From the NCBI GenBank assembly GCA_963664835.2, contig CAXXUG010000012.1, positions 62,001 through 126,000 of the forward strand: DNA of 64,000 nt. The letters run 5' to 3'. This document shows, one piece after another, positions 35,313 through 45,940 of this stretch. The stretch is from G963664835 sp963664835 (GTDB lineage: Bacteria; Chloroflexota; UBA6077; FW602-bin22; JBCLEL01). Position 1 is the stretch's first letter; the number at the start of each line of letters is the position of its first letter. The notes under the pieces were generated by a model that was not told the DNA's origin, made no database searches, and saw only the letters and a list, made by a program, of their open reading frames with translations. The position numbers and the translations under genes were made by a program.

Positions 35313-35993
35313 ATGGGCACAATATCAGTGAACCGGGTTGCGGGTCTGTCCCTCATATTCGGCCCGATAATCGCCTTCGTGTTCTTTCTCATAGAGCCGG
35401 GTGGCCTACTGATAGACAGCGCCGACGTGTCAGATGCTGTTGGCTCCATAACGGCCAAGGGCGCCAACGGGGCGCTGACCAAAGTAACCAACATCGCGAT
35501 AATCCTAGCCTTGGCCCTAATCGTCTCGGGCCTCTATGCGCTGATGCGGAACGTAACCTTGCAGGGCAACGGCAAGGCTCTTGTTCAGATGGGCTTCTTC
35601 ATGATCTTCGTCGGACTGACCGGTTGGATTCTAGCCGGCGGCATGGACTTCATTCTGGCCGATGCCCAGACCAGCGACCAGATCAGCGCAAGCGTTCCCG
35701 TCTACAACGCCGGCTCGGCATTTCTCTACGCCGGCGGGATTGCGCTTGGGTTTGGCGGCTTCATTTTTGCGTTGGGCCTCTCCACGAGAGACGACTTCAA
35801 CCGGCTAATCTCCCTGTTGGCTGCGCTTGTCAGTCTGGCAGTAATGGTCTTCTTCATGATGGCCGTGCTCGACAACGCCGGCCGCGACGCGTTCATCAGC
35901 CTGGCCCGGAGCTTCTACGTGCTACTGGTTATCTGGTATGGATATCTGGGATTCGGACTGATGAAGCGACCCGATCCGGACCTGTGGCAATAG
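35313..35993 (+). CDS. DUF4386-like integral membrane protein
   Basis: About 226 residues with six hydrophobic segments: SLIFGPIIAFVFFLIEPGG, IAIILALALIVSGLYALM, GFFMIFVGLTGWILAGGM, FLYAGGIALGFGGFIFALGL, ISLLAALVSLAVMVFFMMAV and YVLLVIWYGYLGFGLM. The spacing resembles DUF4386 proteins, of unknown function. ATG 35313 is chosen over 35286 because GGGAGG lies nine bases upstream. Single gene, not in an obvious operon. Confidence 0.75.
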   Translation: MGTISVNRVAGLSLIFGPIIAFVFFLIEPGGLLIDSADVSDAVGSITAKGANGALTKVTNIAIILALALIVSGLYALMRNVTLQGNGKALVQMGFFMIFVGLTGWILAGGMDFILADAQTSDQISASVPVYNAGSAFLYAGGIALGFGGFIFALGLSTRDDFNRLISLLAALVSLAVMVFFMMAVLDNAGRDAFISLARSFYVLLVIWYGYLGFGLMKRPDPDLWQ

Positions 35994-36134
35994 ACAGACT
36001 CCAAGGCTTGTAGGCGGCCGTCCTGAGGTTAAGGGCGGTGGCTGCAGCTTGCGGAAACCTGCCCTGTGGGCCTTCCAGCGCAACGAGGAGGCCACCCGGG
36101 ACGGGGTCCACCTGGCCTCGGCCGGGGGATTGAA

Positions 36135-36345
36135 CGCGAATTGAGTGGGAGCGCTTCTCACTAGTGGGGTCATAGGACCGAGACGACGGGACGAGGACCA
36201 CTTGCGGCCGGCTGTCACTCGCCGGCGTGGTGCTGGGGCGTGACTACCGGTCCAAAACTAGTCCCCGCGTGAAGACTCTTGATCTTGTCCAAATTGGTGG
36301 GCCGTGTAAGACTGAATTGCGAACTTTCCGCAGGGAGGTCCTCAC
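36135..36345. repeat. Interspersed repeat family B, copy 2
   Basis: Diverged copy of 33655-33870 in the same orientation, again directly behind a gene. Blocks AGTGGGAGCGCTTCTCACTA, GGTCATAGGACCGAGACG, CGGCCGGCTGTCACTCGCCG, GTCCAAATTGGTGGG and GCGAACTTTCCGCAGGGAGG are present. The following 36346-36574 contains nothing recognised. Confidence 0.78.
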
Positions 36346-36574
36346 ATAGGTTTGGACCCTGGCCGCAAGCGGGATATTCGTACTGTTAGTCTCATTCAGG
36401 CAAAGAGCCCCGTCTGAGAGTCCTTTTCGTGAAAGCAGCTCGTACATCACGGTGGTCGCTGGAGCCTCTACTGACCGCAATCGTAGTTAGCATCTGCGTT
36501 GTTACCAGACTGGTCGCTAGGTCTCCCGTACGCGTCCCGACCACACTGGGGATACGTAAAAGACCCCCGATACG

Positions 36575-38062
36575 CTACGTAGCGTTCACCCTGTCGAACA
36601 GATCCACTACCGGCTGCGCTGGGGGCGGCGTCAGCAGCGTGGTCCCTATCGCCGATGCCATCGAGATGATGAAGGCGGGCGTTGCCGGCTGGATGTCCCA
36701 CATGCCGCCCGGACCGCCGCTCAGGAACTGCCACAACGTCGCCGCGAGCGTCCCAGCCATAACGGCCGTTCCCGCGCCCCAGGCGTTGAATCTGCGCCAA
36801 TACAAGCCAAGGACCATCACTGGCCCGAACGCGGCCCCCATGCCGCCCCAGGCAAAGCTCACCAAGTCGAATATGGAGTCTGGGAACCAGACCGAGAATA
36901 TCGCCGAGACAAGGCCTATGACCAGCAGCATCCCTCGGCCCATCCACAGCTTGGCGTTCGACGCCAGTCCCATAGCTACCCGCTTGAGCACGGGCACGTC
37001 CTCCGTCCCAATCGCCGATGCCAGGAGAAGCTGCGAGTCCGCCGTACTCATTACCGCCGCGATGACCGCTGTGAGCAGCGCCCCTAAGACCAAGGGGTGG
37101 AAGAAGATTTCAGAGACCACGAAGTAGACCCGCTCCGAATCCACGACCGCTCCCAGCATGCCAGCTTCAATCAGGGCAGGGCGTGCGATGACACCAACGC
37201 CAAACGCCAACAGGTACACAGTCACCAGCCACCCGACGGCAATGTTGCGTCCCTGAAGGATCTTATCCTCACGTTCAATCGCCATAAACCGCTGCAATAT
37301 CCTGTGTGCACCCAGCCCACCGATCGCCCATCCTGATGCCGAGAGCGCGAAGCTCAGCGTGATGAACGAGCCGTCCGTGAGAGTGAAGGGGTCAAAGAAC
37401 CCAACGGCCTCAGGCCCGGTGTGCGACAGCGGTTGAGACGTAACGGTGAGCAACACGACCACCAGCACCGCCAGGCTCGCGAGCATTAGCAGCGCCTGCG
37501 ACACATCCGTCCTGGAGACCGCCATGAAACCGCCGATCAACGTGTATGTCGCGACCGCAAAGAGCGTCAAGATGACGCCTAAGGTGAGGTCGAGTCCAAA
37601 TATCTCCTCCAGCAGCTTTGACCCACCGACAAGCCCGGAGCTCACGTAGAAGATTACAAACAGAATGGTGATCAGCCCGGATACCGACCGTAGCATTCCG
37701 GTTGTATCTCCAAACCTACGCTCCATGAACTCCGGAATGGTCACCGCGTTGTCCGCCGCTATCGTGAATCGCCGCAACCGCTTCGCCAACAGCGTCCAGC
37801 TCAGCCAGACACCTATGGCTGCGCAGACTGGCACCCACAACTCTACCAGCCCTCCCGTAAAGGCCAGTGCCGGCAGTGCCAGCATCGTCCACGCGCTCGT
37901 CGTTGACGACCCGGTACTCAGCGCCGCTGTGAAACTGCTCAGTCGCCGCCCGCCTAGCGTGTAGTCTGCCATGTTCCGCATCCGGCGCGCCCCCACGACC
38001 GCGATGCCGATCAGCATGCCAAAGTACACGGCAAACCCGAATATCACCCAAACGTTGCCCAT
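36575..38062 (-). CDS. Sodium:solute symporter family (SSS/PutP-like) transporter
   Basis: 495 residues, about 13 membrane helices. The N-terminal GARRMRNMADYTLGGRRLSS and GSSTTSAWTMLALPALAFTGG are characteristic, as is SGWAIGGLGAHRILQRFMAI in the centre and AAVMSTADSQLLLASA near TM8, which carries conserved Na-site serines. The similarity pattern is closest to proline/solute:Na symporters. Substrate cannot be assigned. Start ATG 38062. Confidence 0.92.
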   Translation of the reverse strand: MGNVWVIFGFAVYFGMLIGIAVVGARRMRNMADYTLGGRRLSSFTAALSTGSSTTSAWTMLALPALAFTGGLVELWVPVCAAIGVWLSWTLLAKRLRRFTIAADNAVTIPEFMERRFGDTTGMLRSVSGLITILFVIFYVSSGLVGGSKLLEEIFGLDLTLGVILTLFAVATYTLIGGFMAVSRTDVSQALLMLASLAVLVVVLLTVTSQPLSHTGPEAVGFFDPFTLTDGSFITLSFALSASGWAIGGLGAHRILQRFMAIEREDKILQGRNIAVGWLVTVYLLAFGVGVIARPALIEAGMLGAVVDSERVYFVVSEIFFHPLVLGALLTAVIAAVMSTADSQLLLASAIGTEDVPVLKRVAMGLASNAKLWMGRGMLLVIGLVSAIFSVWFPDSIFDLVSFAWGGMGAAFGPVMVLGLYWRRFNAWGAGTAVMAGTLAATLWQFLSGGPGGMWDIQPATPAFIISMASAIGTTLLTPPPAQPVVDLFDRVNAT

Positions 38063-38296
38063 ACGCTACTCGTCTCCATGCTCGTCTACGCCATGCCGCA
38101 GCGGAGCGGCTAGCTCTTGGAGCTAGTCCCAAGCACCCTCAACTCGCATCCATTGAATCGCCGAAAGCGAAGACCGAAGAACAATCGTTCCCGCAGAACC
38201 ATTAGCTGGCCTACAGCCATTCGCCGATCCCTGACTCTACCTGGTTGCGGTTGTCGCTTCCTACTTCGGGCTGGGGTTGGGGCTACAGTTCAATCC
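38063..38296. other. Region upstream of the symporter, interrupted by MITE copy 2
   Basis: No complete gene. Just before the MITE the plus strand reads in frame with the short membrane peptide found behind the MITE (LGLQF joins to NPPWA if the MITE is removed). Confidence 0.4.
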
Positions 38297-38641
38297 CATT
38301 CGCTCCAACTAATTCGTACGGTCGGCCATGAGGAAGGGGCCAATGTAGGGCGGGGGCTTGTCCCCCGCCTGGGGCGGCCGGCGGTTCGTGAGATGCAGGC
38401 GTTGTGTCGGCCGGCCGGTGTTCGTCGCCGGCGCGTTTCGTTGGTGGGTGGGAAGTTTATCGCTGCTACGCCTCTGGATTTCCTAGTTGGTTTACCTCAT
38501 GCGCCCCCCAATTACGCCGCATTGTCGGACGTGAGTAAGGAGAGAATTACATTGGCCCTCATTCGCACCCCTCGATACGCTAACCGCAAATGCTCCAAGC
38601 GCACCGCAAACACCCTGAAACCCAATTAGTTGGAGCAGATG
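38297..38641. mobile_element. MITE copy 2 (345 bp) with 11-bp target duplication
   Basis: Same ends as copy 1 (CATTCGCTCCAACTAATT and AATTAGTTGGAGCAGATG). CAGTTCAATCC is exactly duplicated at 38286-38296 and 38642-38652. Contains a 15-nt stretch (AAATGCTCCAAGCGC near 38588) absent from copy 1. Near identity of the copies 33 kb apart points to recent movement. No transposase in the element; a related full-length IS should supply it. Confidence 0.9.
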
Positions 38642-38734
38642 CAGTTCAATCCTCCCTGGGCGCCCTTACTATGGGTTGCTGCTGCAGCCATGGTTGCTTT
38701 GAACCTATTCTGGATAGTCCGAGCCCGTCGTTGA
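38639..38734 (+). CDS. 31-residue single-helix membrane peptide at the MITE edge
   Basis: ATG is made by the last bases of the MITE (38639-38641). The frame reads MQFNPPWAPLLWVAAAAMVA then LNLFWIVRARR and stops: one membrane helix with a basic end. The codons before the MITE continue the same frame, so the element may have split a somewhat longer small protein gene or given it a new start. Whether it is expressed is unknown. Confidence 0.35.
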   Translation: MQFNPPWAPLLWVAAAAMVALNLFWIVRARR

Positions 38735-38961
38735 CGCGTTACTGACCTATCGGATGCCAAGGGCTTGCGATTGCGTTCCCGTCACCTTTCACGGCGGGCG
38801 CAAAGCCGCGACGAAGTTCTTCGGTACTCTTGGGGGGCTAGCGTGTCCCGACTGCGAACTTTCCGGAGGGGAAGGCCGGGGGCTTGGGAGAAGAGCCCTT
38901 GCGCACCCTGTCGTTTGCCGGCAGATTCACCAGCGGGAAGGAGTACCCAGTCTAATCTCCC
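38735..38961. other. Gene-free stretch with a repeat family B tail
   Basis: GCGAACTTTCCGGAGGGG near 38858 matches the tail of repeat family B. Nothing else recognised. Confidence 0.4.
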
Positions 38962-40650
38962 CTAAGGAGTATCGGGAACGTCAGGCTGGTCGTCGTAGTA
39001 GCGCGACATGAACAGTAGTCCGTCATAGCGCACGGCCCACGTATGCGCATACAAGGTCTCCGAGGACCTGATGTTGGGGAAGATGTAGTTGATCCAGATT
39101 CCTTCCTCCGTGGCCGCAGCCATCTCTTTTCCAATCGCCCGCCTGCCAATGGCAATGTCCTTTAGGTCGGTGCCTATGAGATGTTTACCAAGGGGAGCGA
39201 CAAGGAGAATATCGTTCTCGTCGGCCAAGGTCAGTCCCCATTGGCCATCAAGACTGTCCTGGCTGCTGTACCGGGTGATTGTGGCCTCCAATCCATTGCT
39301 CTTGTAGTACTCGATGGCCTCCTGCACGTACGCGGTGGTCCGGCCCGCGGGATCTTCAACGCGCACGTAGTAGCCTGAGGCGAAGAGCATTCCGTCGCGG
39401 CGCACGGCGTAGGAAACCTTGGGAACTTCCTTCAGCGTTACCGGGTGAGGCCACAGGTATTCCACCCAGACTCCCTCCTCCGTGGCCTTGGCCAACTCCT
39501 TACCCAGTTCGTAGCCGTCAGAACCTATCACGTCCTTGATGTCCGTCCCTAGGAGCCGCGGCAACAGAGGGTGGACGTGGTATATGTCCTGGTCGTCGGT
39601 GGCGAAGAGGTACCATTCGCCCTCGAAACTGGCGACGCTGTTGTAGTAGTTGAGCATGGACTCCAAGCCGTCGCGCTCGTAACGCTCTATGGCCTGGTTA
39701 ACGTACTGGATCGTGTATTCCCTCGGATCGGCGTCCCGCCAAGCCGGTGGGCCGGACTCGGGCTCGCCGGCGTAATAGCCTGAGGCGAAGATCAGCCCAT
39801 CGTGGCGGATGGCCCAAGTGACCTTTTGCTGTTCCTTCCGGGAAACGGGGTGGGGCCACAGGTATTCCACCCACACCCCTTCCTTCGTGGCTTGGGCTAT
39901 CTCCTTACCCAGCTCCTGCCCGTCGGAGCCGACCACATCCTTGATGTCGGTGCCGATGAGGTGAGGAAAGATGGGATGAGCCAGGTAGAGGTCATCCTCG
40001 CCGATGAGGAACAAGTAAAACTGTCCGTCCAGGCTGTCCTGGCCGTTGTAGTGAGTTATGACAGCGTCGAGACCGTCCTTTTCATATTTGGCTACGGCCT
40101 TGCCTACGTATTCTTTAACGGAATCCGCTACGTCTTCCACCAAGACCGAATGGCTGGCAGAGAACACCAGGCCGTCATGAAGAACAATTAGGACTCGCCG
40201 TGGTTCTTCCTGTTTGGTGACGGGGTTGATGCCCCGAGTCATGGTCCACTGACCCTCTTCGGTAGCAGCTTCCATCAACCGCGTGAAAGCGGAATATCGT
40301 GAGCCCGGGCCAACATATTGGCCTTCCAGAGTGGGTATGCTGCGGTATACCAGCAACAGGCTTTCGTCTTTGTCCAGAAGGATCAGCGTCCGCCCGCTTT
40401 GGATGCCCTCCTCGGACTTGTAGAACTCAACGGTGGCGTCCAGTCCGTTGTCACCATAGTATTCAATGGCCGTTGCGACGAAGGCTCGCGTTATGGCGTC
40501 GTCATCGAATGTAGCTGCTTCCGGTGTGGGTTCTGGGGCTTTGGTTGCAACGGGCGTCGGGGCCTGGACCGGGCCGCCGTAATCCGCGAAATTTGCGCCG
40601 GAGAGGGTCAGAGTGAGCGATAATAATACGAGGGCAAGGGTGCGTTTCAC
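38962..40650 (-). CDS. Secreted protein of four tandem Cache-like sensor modules
   Basis: About 562 residues. GTG 40650, with GGGAG upstream, starts a signal peptide (VKRTLALVLLSLTLTLSG); a Thr/Pro-rich linker follows. Four repeats of about 125 residues have the same order: a helix (YVNQAIERYERDGLESML), YYN.. or SQDSLDG(Q/E)W, a LAHPIFPHLIGTDIKDVVGS-like strand, a GKEIAQATKEGVWVEYLWPH-like segment and a closing VRRDGMLFASGYY-like strand. These look like single Cache (sCache_2-type) ligand-binding folds. No membrane anchor, kinase or chemotaxis domain follows. Modules 2 and 3 are most alike, suggesting duplication within the gene. Ligand unknown. Confidence 0.8.
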   Translation of the reverse strand: MKRTLALVLLSLTLTLSGANFADYGGPVQAPTPVATKAPEPTPEAATFDDDAITRAFVATAIEYYGDNGLDATVEFYKSEEGIQSGRTLILLDKDESLLLVYRSIPTLEGQYVGPGSRYSAFTRLMEAATEEGQWTMTRGINPVTKQEEPRRVLIVLHDGLVFSASHSVLVEDVADSVKEYVGKAVAKYEKDGLDAVITHYNGQDSLDGQFYLFLIGEDDLYLAHPIFPHLIGTDIKDVVGSDGQELGKEIAQATKEGVWVEYLWPHPVSRKEQQKVTWAIRHDGLIFASGYYAGEPESGPPAWRDADPREYTIQYVNQAIERYERDGLESMLNYYNSVASFEGEWYLFATDDQDIYHVHPLLPRLLGTDIKDVIGSDGYELGKELAKATEEGVWVEYLWPHPVTLKEVPKVSYAVRRDGMLFASGYYVRVEDPAGRTTAYVQEAIEYYKSNGLEATITRYSSQDSLDGQWGLTLADENDILLVAPLGKHLIGTDLKDIAIGRRAIGKEMAAATEEGIWINYIFPNIRSSETLYAHTWAVRYDGLLFMSRYYDDQPDVPDTP

Positions 40651-40894
40651 GTTGGGTTTCTCCCTGTACGTAAGCATGAGGAACACGATCTTCCGCAGGC
40701 CGGACGGTGCGTGGGGGAATGCTACGAGTCATCCCAGCGATGCGGCCGGCTCTGCTCGCGCTGCTCCCCTGAGCTAGGATGCGCTCCCGCAGACTACGAC
40801 GGTGAGAAGTCGATTTGCAATGAACCCTTGAACGAGGCGGGCACAAGAAACGGTAACAGACTGGCCGGGTCTGCGTCAATACTGAATTGGTAAC
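40651..40894. other. Intergenic region upstream of the Cache-repeat gene
   Basis: Would contain the promoter of the minus-strand gene. Nothing clear seen. Confidence 0.35.
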
Positions 40895-41308
40895 GTAACT
40901 GTTCAGAATTGGGTGGATGACTTTTTGGGGGTTGGGTTGCTTAGATATCTTAAACGCTAGAGCCTATGACCACTTGTTTGGAGAGCACCGACGTTGTTGG
41001 GCACACCTACTACGCGACGTCCGAGAGTTGGTAGGTCAGAATCCCGAGGACCGCTCATTGGCGCGCTGGGCACACAGTCTGAAACGTCTTTACCGCGCGG
41101 CTAGAGCTATTCCTGCCCGAAGTTCGGCAGAACGTTCACTGCGCCCGCTCGTGATCGCAAGGAAGGCATGGGGAGGCACACGATCCAAGCAGGGATCGAT
41201 TGACGCCATGCGCCGTGCTACTCTGATGGACACTTGGAGAGTACGGGAACTCAATCCCTTCCTTGAAGTTCAGAAACTCCTACTTTCCCCTCAAATCTGA
41301 ACAGTTAC
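40895..41308. mobile_element. IS66-derived mini-element with 12-bp inverted repeats
   Basis: Perfect inverted repeats GTAACTGTTCAG (40895-40906) and CTGAACAGTTAC (41297-41308) flank a 414-bp unit. Ends beginning GTAA are typical of IS66. Inside, a frame (from about 40917) encodes EHRRCWAHLLRDVRELVGQN and ends DTWRVRELNPFLEVQKLLLS, fragments of an IS66 transposase with the middle deleted. No 8-bp target duplication was found at the flanks, so the insertion is old or was rearranged. Confidence 0.75.
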
Positions 41309-41747
41309 TTTCCATCCTGTCCCGTTCGCCTGCGGTTTGCCCATTTGCTCGGTTTTCAACATGAGTTGTCCCCCTCGGTTCGTGACGCAGATTTTACTGT
41401 GGCCGAAATGCCTTTGGCAAAGAAGTGTACCCTCAAGTATGTCAGGAGATAAAATCTGGTTTCACACGTCCGAATGCATTAACGCATATACTGCTATATA
41501 CATTGTCTCATTAGGGTTGAATAAGCGGTTTACTGTTCGCAGACCGCTCCGTGGCGTCGGTTGAGTACGATCCTCAATTCCTTCGCCTGTCAAAGAGAAG
41601 AGGGAGGAAAAGGCGGAAGCCTCCACGTACGGCGCGGGGGCTGGCAATACGATAACATCCCGCCCCGAACTCGACGAAACTATGGAGGGCCGCCCGCGGG
41701 CAGTGGCGATTTCCCGGCTGGCTGTTGCGACCAGGGGTTTCACCTAA
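41309..41747. other. Gene-free region before the permease fusion
   Basis: No gene is supported. The region is AT-richer than average around 41460-41530 and may hold the promoter of the next gene. Confidence 0.4.
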
Positions 41748-43484
41748 ATGTTTAGAAGAGCCCAGGGGCGACACGAAATCCAGTACGAACCGGATGAGAA
41801 GTGTCCGCCGCCACTGGCGATATCCTCGGCTTTACAGATATTCATACCCAACACTATCAGCCTCGTCATGCTGGCGACGCTGGTGGTGCGGGCCTCCGGC
41901 GAGTCCGACTCCTACCTGTCATGGGTGACATTTACCGTGCTGGTAGTCACCGGCGCTGGCATGATCCTGCAGACCCTCCGGCTGCGGCATTTAGGTTCGG
42001 GGCACCTCATCGTCTCAAACTTCAACGTTCCATTCTTGGCCGTCAGCGCCTTGGCGCTTCATGTAGGCGGGCCTGGATTGCTGGCCAGCTTGATAGTGGT
42101 TTCCACCCTGGTTCAGTCTGTTTTGACCCTGCGCCTTGCCTCCTTCCGGCGGATATTTACACAGACGGTGAGCGGAGTAGTGGTAATGCTGGTGGCGGTT
42201 TCGGCCTTGCCCTTCATCATCAGCAGAGCAGTTATTCCGCCGGAAGGCGAATCGACGGCGCTGTTCTTGGCGCCGGGTATGGCTGCTCTGGCCGCTGGGG
42301 TCTTTATATCCCTGCAAGACGCGCCGGTCTGGCGTGTATGGATATTGCCGGCCACCGTAGCCGTAGGGCTGATTGTGGCCGTGCCACTGGGCCTTTACGA
42401 CGCCGACATTATTGTTGACACCCCATGGCTGCGCCTGCCGGATTTCGGGTGGCCGGGGCTGGATCTGACCTTTGGCGCGGATTTCTGGACGCTGCTTCCG
42501 GTGTTCGTGTTTGTGAATCTCACGGCCTTCATGAAGGCGGTGGGAGACCTGTCGGTAATTTACCGAGCTTCCTATCGGAATCAAACGGCCGTTGACTTCC
42601 GCACGGTGCAGGGGGGCCTGAGCGTCTTCGGCGTGGGCACCCTCCTTTCCGGCCTCCTGGGAACCTTGCCGGTCGCCGCGCCTTGGGCGGCCACCGTGGT
42701 GTACATCGGCTTTACGGGCGTCGCCGCCAGGAGTGTTGGGATATACCTGGGAGTGTTGACCATACTTGTCGCCTCTTTTTCAAAGTTGCTCGCCGTATTG
42801 GTCGCCATTCCCAGCCCGGTGGTTAGCGCGGTGTACGTCATTATCTTCGGAATGCTTTTTGTCGAGGGTGCGAAGACAGTCTTTACCGGCCAGTTTGACC
42901 AGAAGAAGGCTACCATCACCGGAGTTTCTATAGTATTGGGCCTGTCCGCTGGGACTTTCAGCGGATTCTTCGAAGGGATAACCATTCATCTGGTCGGCAA
43001 CACCATTGTCATGGGCGGTATGGCGGCCATAGCCATGACTGTATTCACCGAATTATCGGGCTTTCGCGCTAGTAAGCTACGGATTGACTTGTCTCAGTCT
43101 TCTTTATCTGCCGTTGACGATTTTCTCTGCCAGTTCGCCGACAGACACTCCTGGCCGGATGAAGGGAAAAATCGCCTGCGCCTTGTAGGAGAAGAGGTCA
43201 TGTTGAGCTTGGTCAATGAAGAGAACGGCGGCCCTGCGGAGGAGAATCGTAGGTTGGTCGCTACAATTCGCCCTGATAGTGGCTCGGCCGAGCTTGAAAT
43301 CGTGGTCGCTTCGGGCGACGTCATCCAGGGAAATATCGAGGATCGCATGGCGTATCTGGGTCAGGACCAGGCGCTGGAAGACGAACAGCAATTATCCGTC
43401 CGCATCTTGCGTCACTACGCCTCATCGGTACACCACCGCAAATACTACGGCTTAGACATTGTCAGTTGTCGCGTGGATAAGTAG
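41748..43484 (+). CDS. NCS2-type permease fused to a C-terminal RsbW-like ATPase domain
   Basis: 578 residues. Residues 25-450 form about 12-14 membrane helices with the look of the uracil/xanthine permease family (IFIPNTISLVMLATLVVR, NLTAFMKAVGDLSVIYRASY, FSGFFEGITIHLVGNTIVMG). Residues 450-578 are soluble: LSAVDDFLCQFADRHSWPDE, the N-box-like GEEVMLSLVNEENGGPA and SVRILRHYASSVHHRKYYGL resemble the anti-sigma-factor histidine-kinase-like ATPase fold (HATPase_c_2). Such a fusion could tie transport to partner-switching control. Substrate and function are not known. It converges on the rRNA unit. Confidence 0.78.
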   Translation: MFRRAQGRHEIQYEPDEKCPPPLAISSALQIFIPNTISLVMLATLVVRASGESDSYLSWVTFTVLVVTGAGMILQTLRLRHLGSGHLIVSNFNVPFLAVSALALHVGGPGLLASLIVVSTLVQSVLTLRLASFRRIFTQTVSGVVVMLVAVSALPFIISRAVIPPEGESTALFLAPGMAALAAGVFISLQDAPVWRVWILPATVAVGLIVAVPLGLYDADIIVDTPWLRLPDFGWPGLDLTFGADFWTLLPVFVFVNLTAFMKAVGDLSVIYRASYRNQTAVDFRTVQGGLSVFGVGTLLSGLLGTLPVAAPWAATVVYIGFTGVAARSVGIYLGVLTILVASFSKLLAVLVAIPSPVVSAVYVIIFGMLFVEGAKTVFTGQFDQKKATITGVSIVLGLSAGTFSGFFEGITIHLVGNTIVMGGMAAIAMTVFTELSGFRASKLRIDLSQSSLSAVDDFLCQFADRHSWPDEGKNRLRLVGEEVMLSLVNEENGGPAEENRRLVATIRPDSGSAELEIVVASGDVIQGNIEDRMAYLGQDQALEDEQQLSVRILRHYASSVHHRKYYGLDIVSCRVDK

Positions 43485-43718
43485 CGCGGCAGGTCTTCAC
43501 CTTCCTCTCGATCTGGAACACGGGCTGGGGGCGAACGACTGCCCATGAGAGGTCGCCCTCAGGCAACTTTCACAGGGTCCTGCCGCCGGGTGAAATGGTA
43601 GAGGGAGATCGATCGGCCAGAAAGCTGTCTACGAGGCCAACTCGCCGCTATCGGCCCCTAGCTTGCGTAGATGGTGGGGCAGAGTCTTGTGAATTCAGTC
43701 TTGCTGGGTCGGAAAAGG

Positions 43719-43792
43719 TGGGCCTTTCTGGACTCGAACCAGAGACCTCAGCCTTATCAGGACTGCGCTCTAACCAACTGAGCTAAAGGCCC
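43719..43792 (-). tRNA. tRNA-Ile (GAU)
   Basis: 74 nt without encoded CCA. Acceptor GGGCCTT pairs with AAGGCCC, the anticodon loop is CTGATAA, and the T arm is TCTGGTTCGAGTCCAGA. It lies 266 bp behind the 16S gene on the same strand, the usual position of spacer tRNA-Ile, but no 23S gene follows. Confidence 0.95.
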
Positions 43793-43878
43793 AAATGTGA
43801 GGATAAGTATAGTCGATTCTCGGGATTGTACCGGGATGTGAGCAGCCGCCGGCTGGGAGGGGTGAGGCCCGGTTGAGC

Positions 43879-43905
43879 CTTTAACTATCGGATAGTGGCA
43901 GCGAG
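43879..43905 (-). other. 3' arm of the 16S precursor processing stem
   Basis: Complementary to 45655-45681 at 25 of 27 positions (CTTTAAC.ATCGGATAGTGG core). In the precursor RNA these arms would pair and enclose the whole 16S sequence, the normal substrate for RNase III. Confidence 0.85.
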
Positions 43906-44057
43906 GGCTTGGGAAGCCTTCGAGAGTAGAGGGGCTGAGGGACTTGGATGGCCGTCGCGGACGCTGAGGTCCGAGGCGGATCGACCTTGGAAGCTGTGCC
44001 CGAGAGGACCTGTGGGCCGGGGTAAGCCGGCGCAGGTCCAGAGGGGCAGTTGCAACC

Positions 44058-45566
<1,509 letters not shown>

Positions 45567-45654
45567 ATGCAAGTTCTGCTGAAAGCTTGAGAAGGACATC
45601 CTGAGGATGTCCAGAAGCGATCCCGGCCCCCAAAATCTATGGGGCTTCATTGCA

Positions 45655-45681
45655 CTCACTGCCACTATCCGATTGTTAAAG
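45655..45681 (-). other. 5' arm of the 16S precursor processing stem
   Basis: Reads CTTTAACAATCGGATAGTGG on the minus strand, 90 bp upstream of the 16S start, and pairs with 43879-43905. A short hairpin GGACATCC..GGATGTCC lies between this arm and the 16S start. Confidence 0.85.
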
Positions 45682-45940
45682 TGCTCTCGACCGGCTCGCG
45701 GAAGGAGCCGGTAGCGACCCAAGGACAAACAAACGCCCCAGATGGCTTCATCCGAGACGTGAAACCTGCCAAGCAATGGGCCGGCAGTAGCTAATCTATT
45801 ACCTACTCCGCTTTGTTGTCAAGGTTGCATGTCCGGGTGGCATTTCTGCAGCGCAATTGATGGCAATACAATCCGATGAGCCCTTCGGAGACTTGGCCGT
45901 GCAGCCTATGTTTCACCGGTTAGTCGACGTAGACCGCCGT

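Noticed and set aside
40894..41316. 8-bp target duplication around the IS66-like mini-element
   Set aside because: The flanking 8-mers TTGGTAAC and TTTCCATC do not match.
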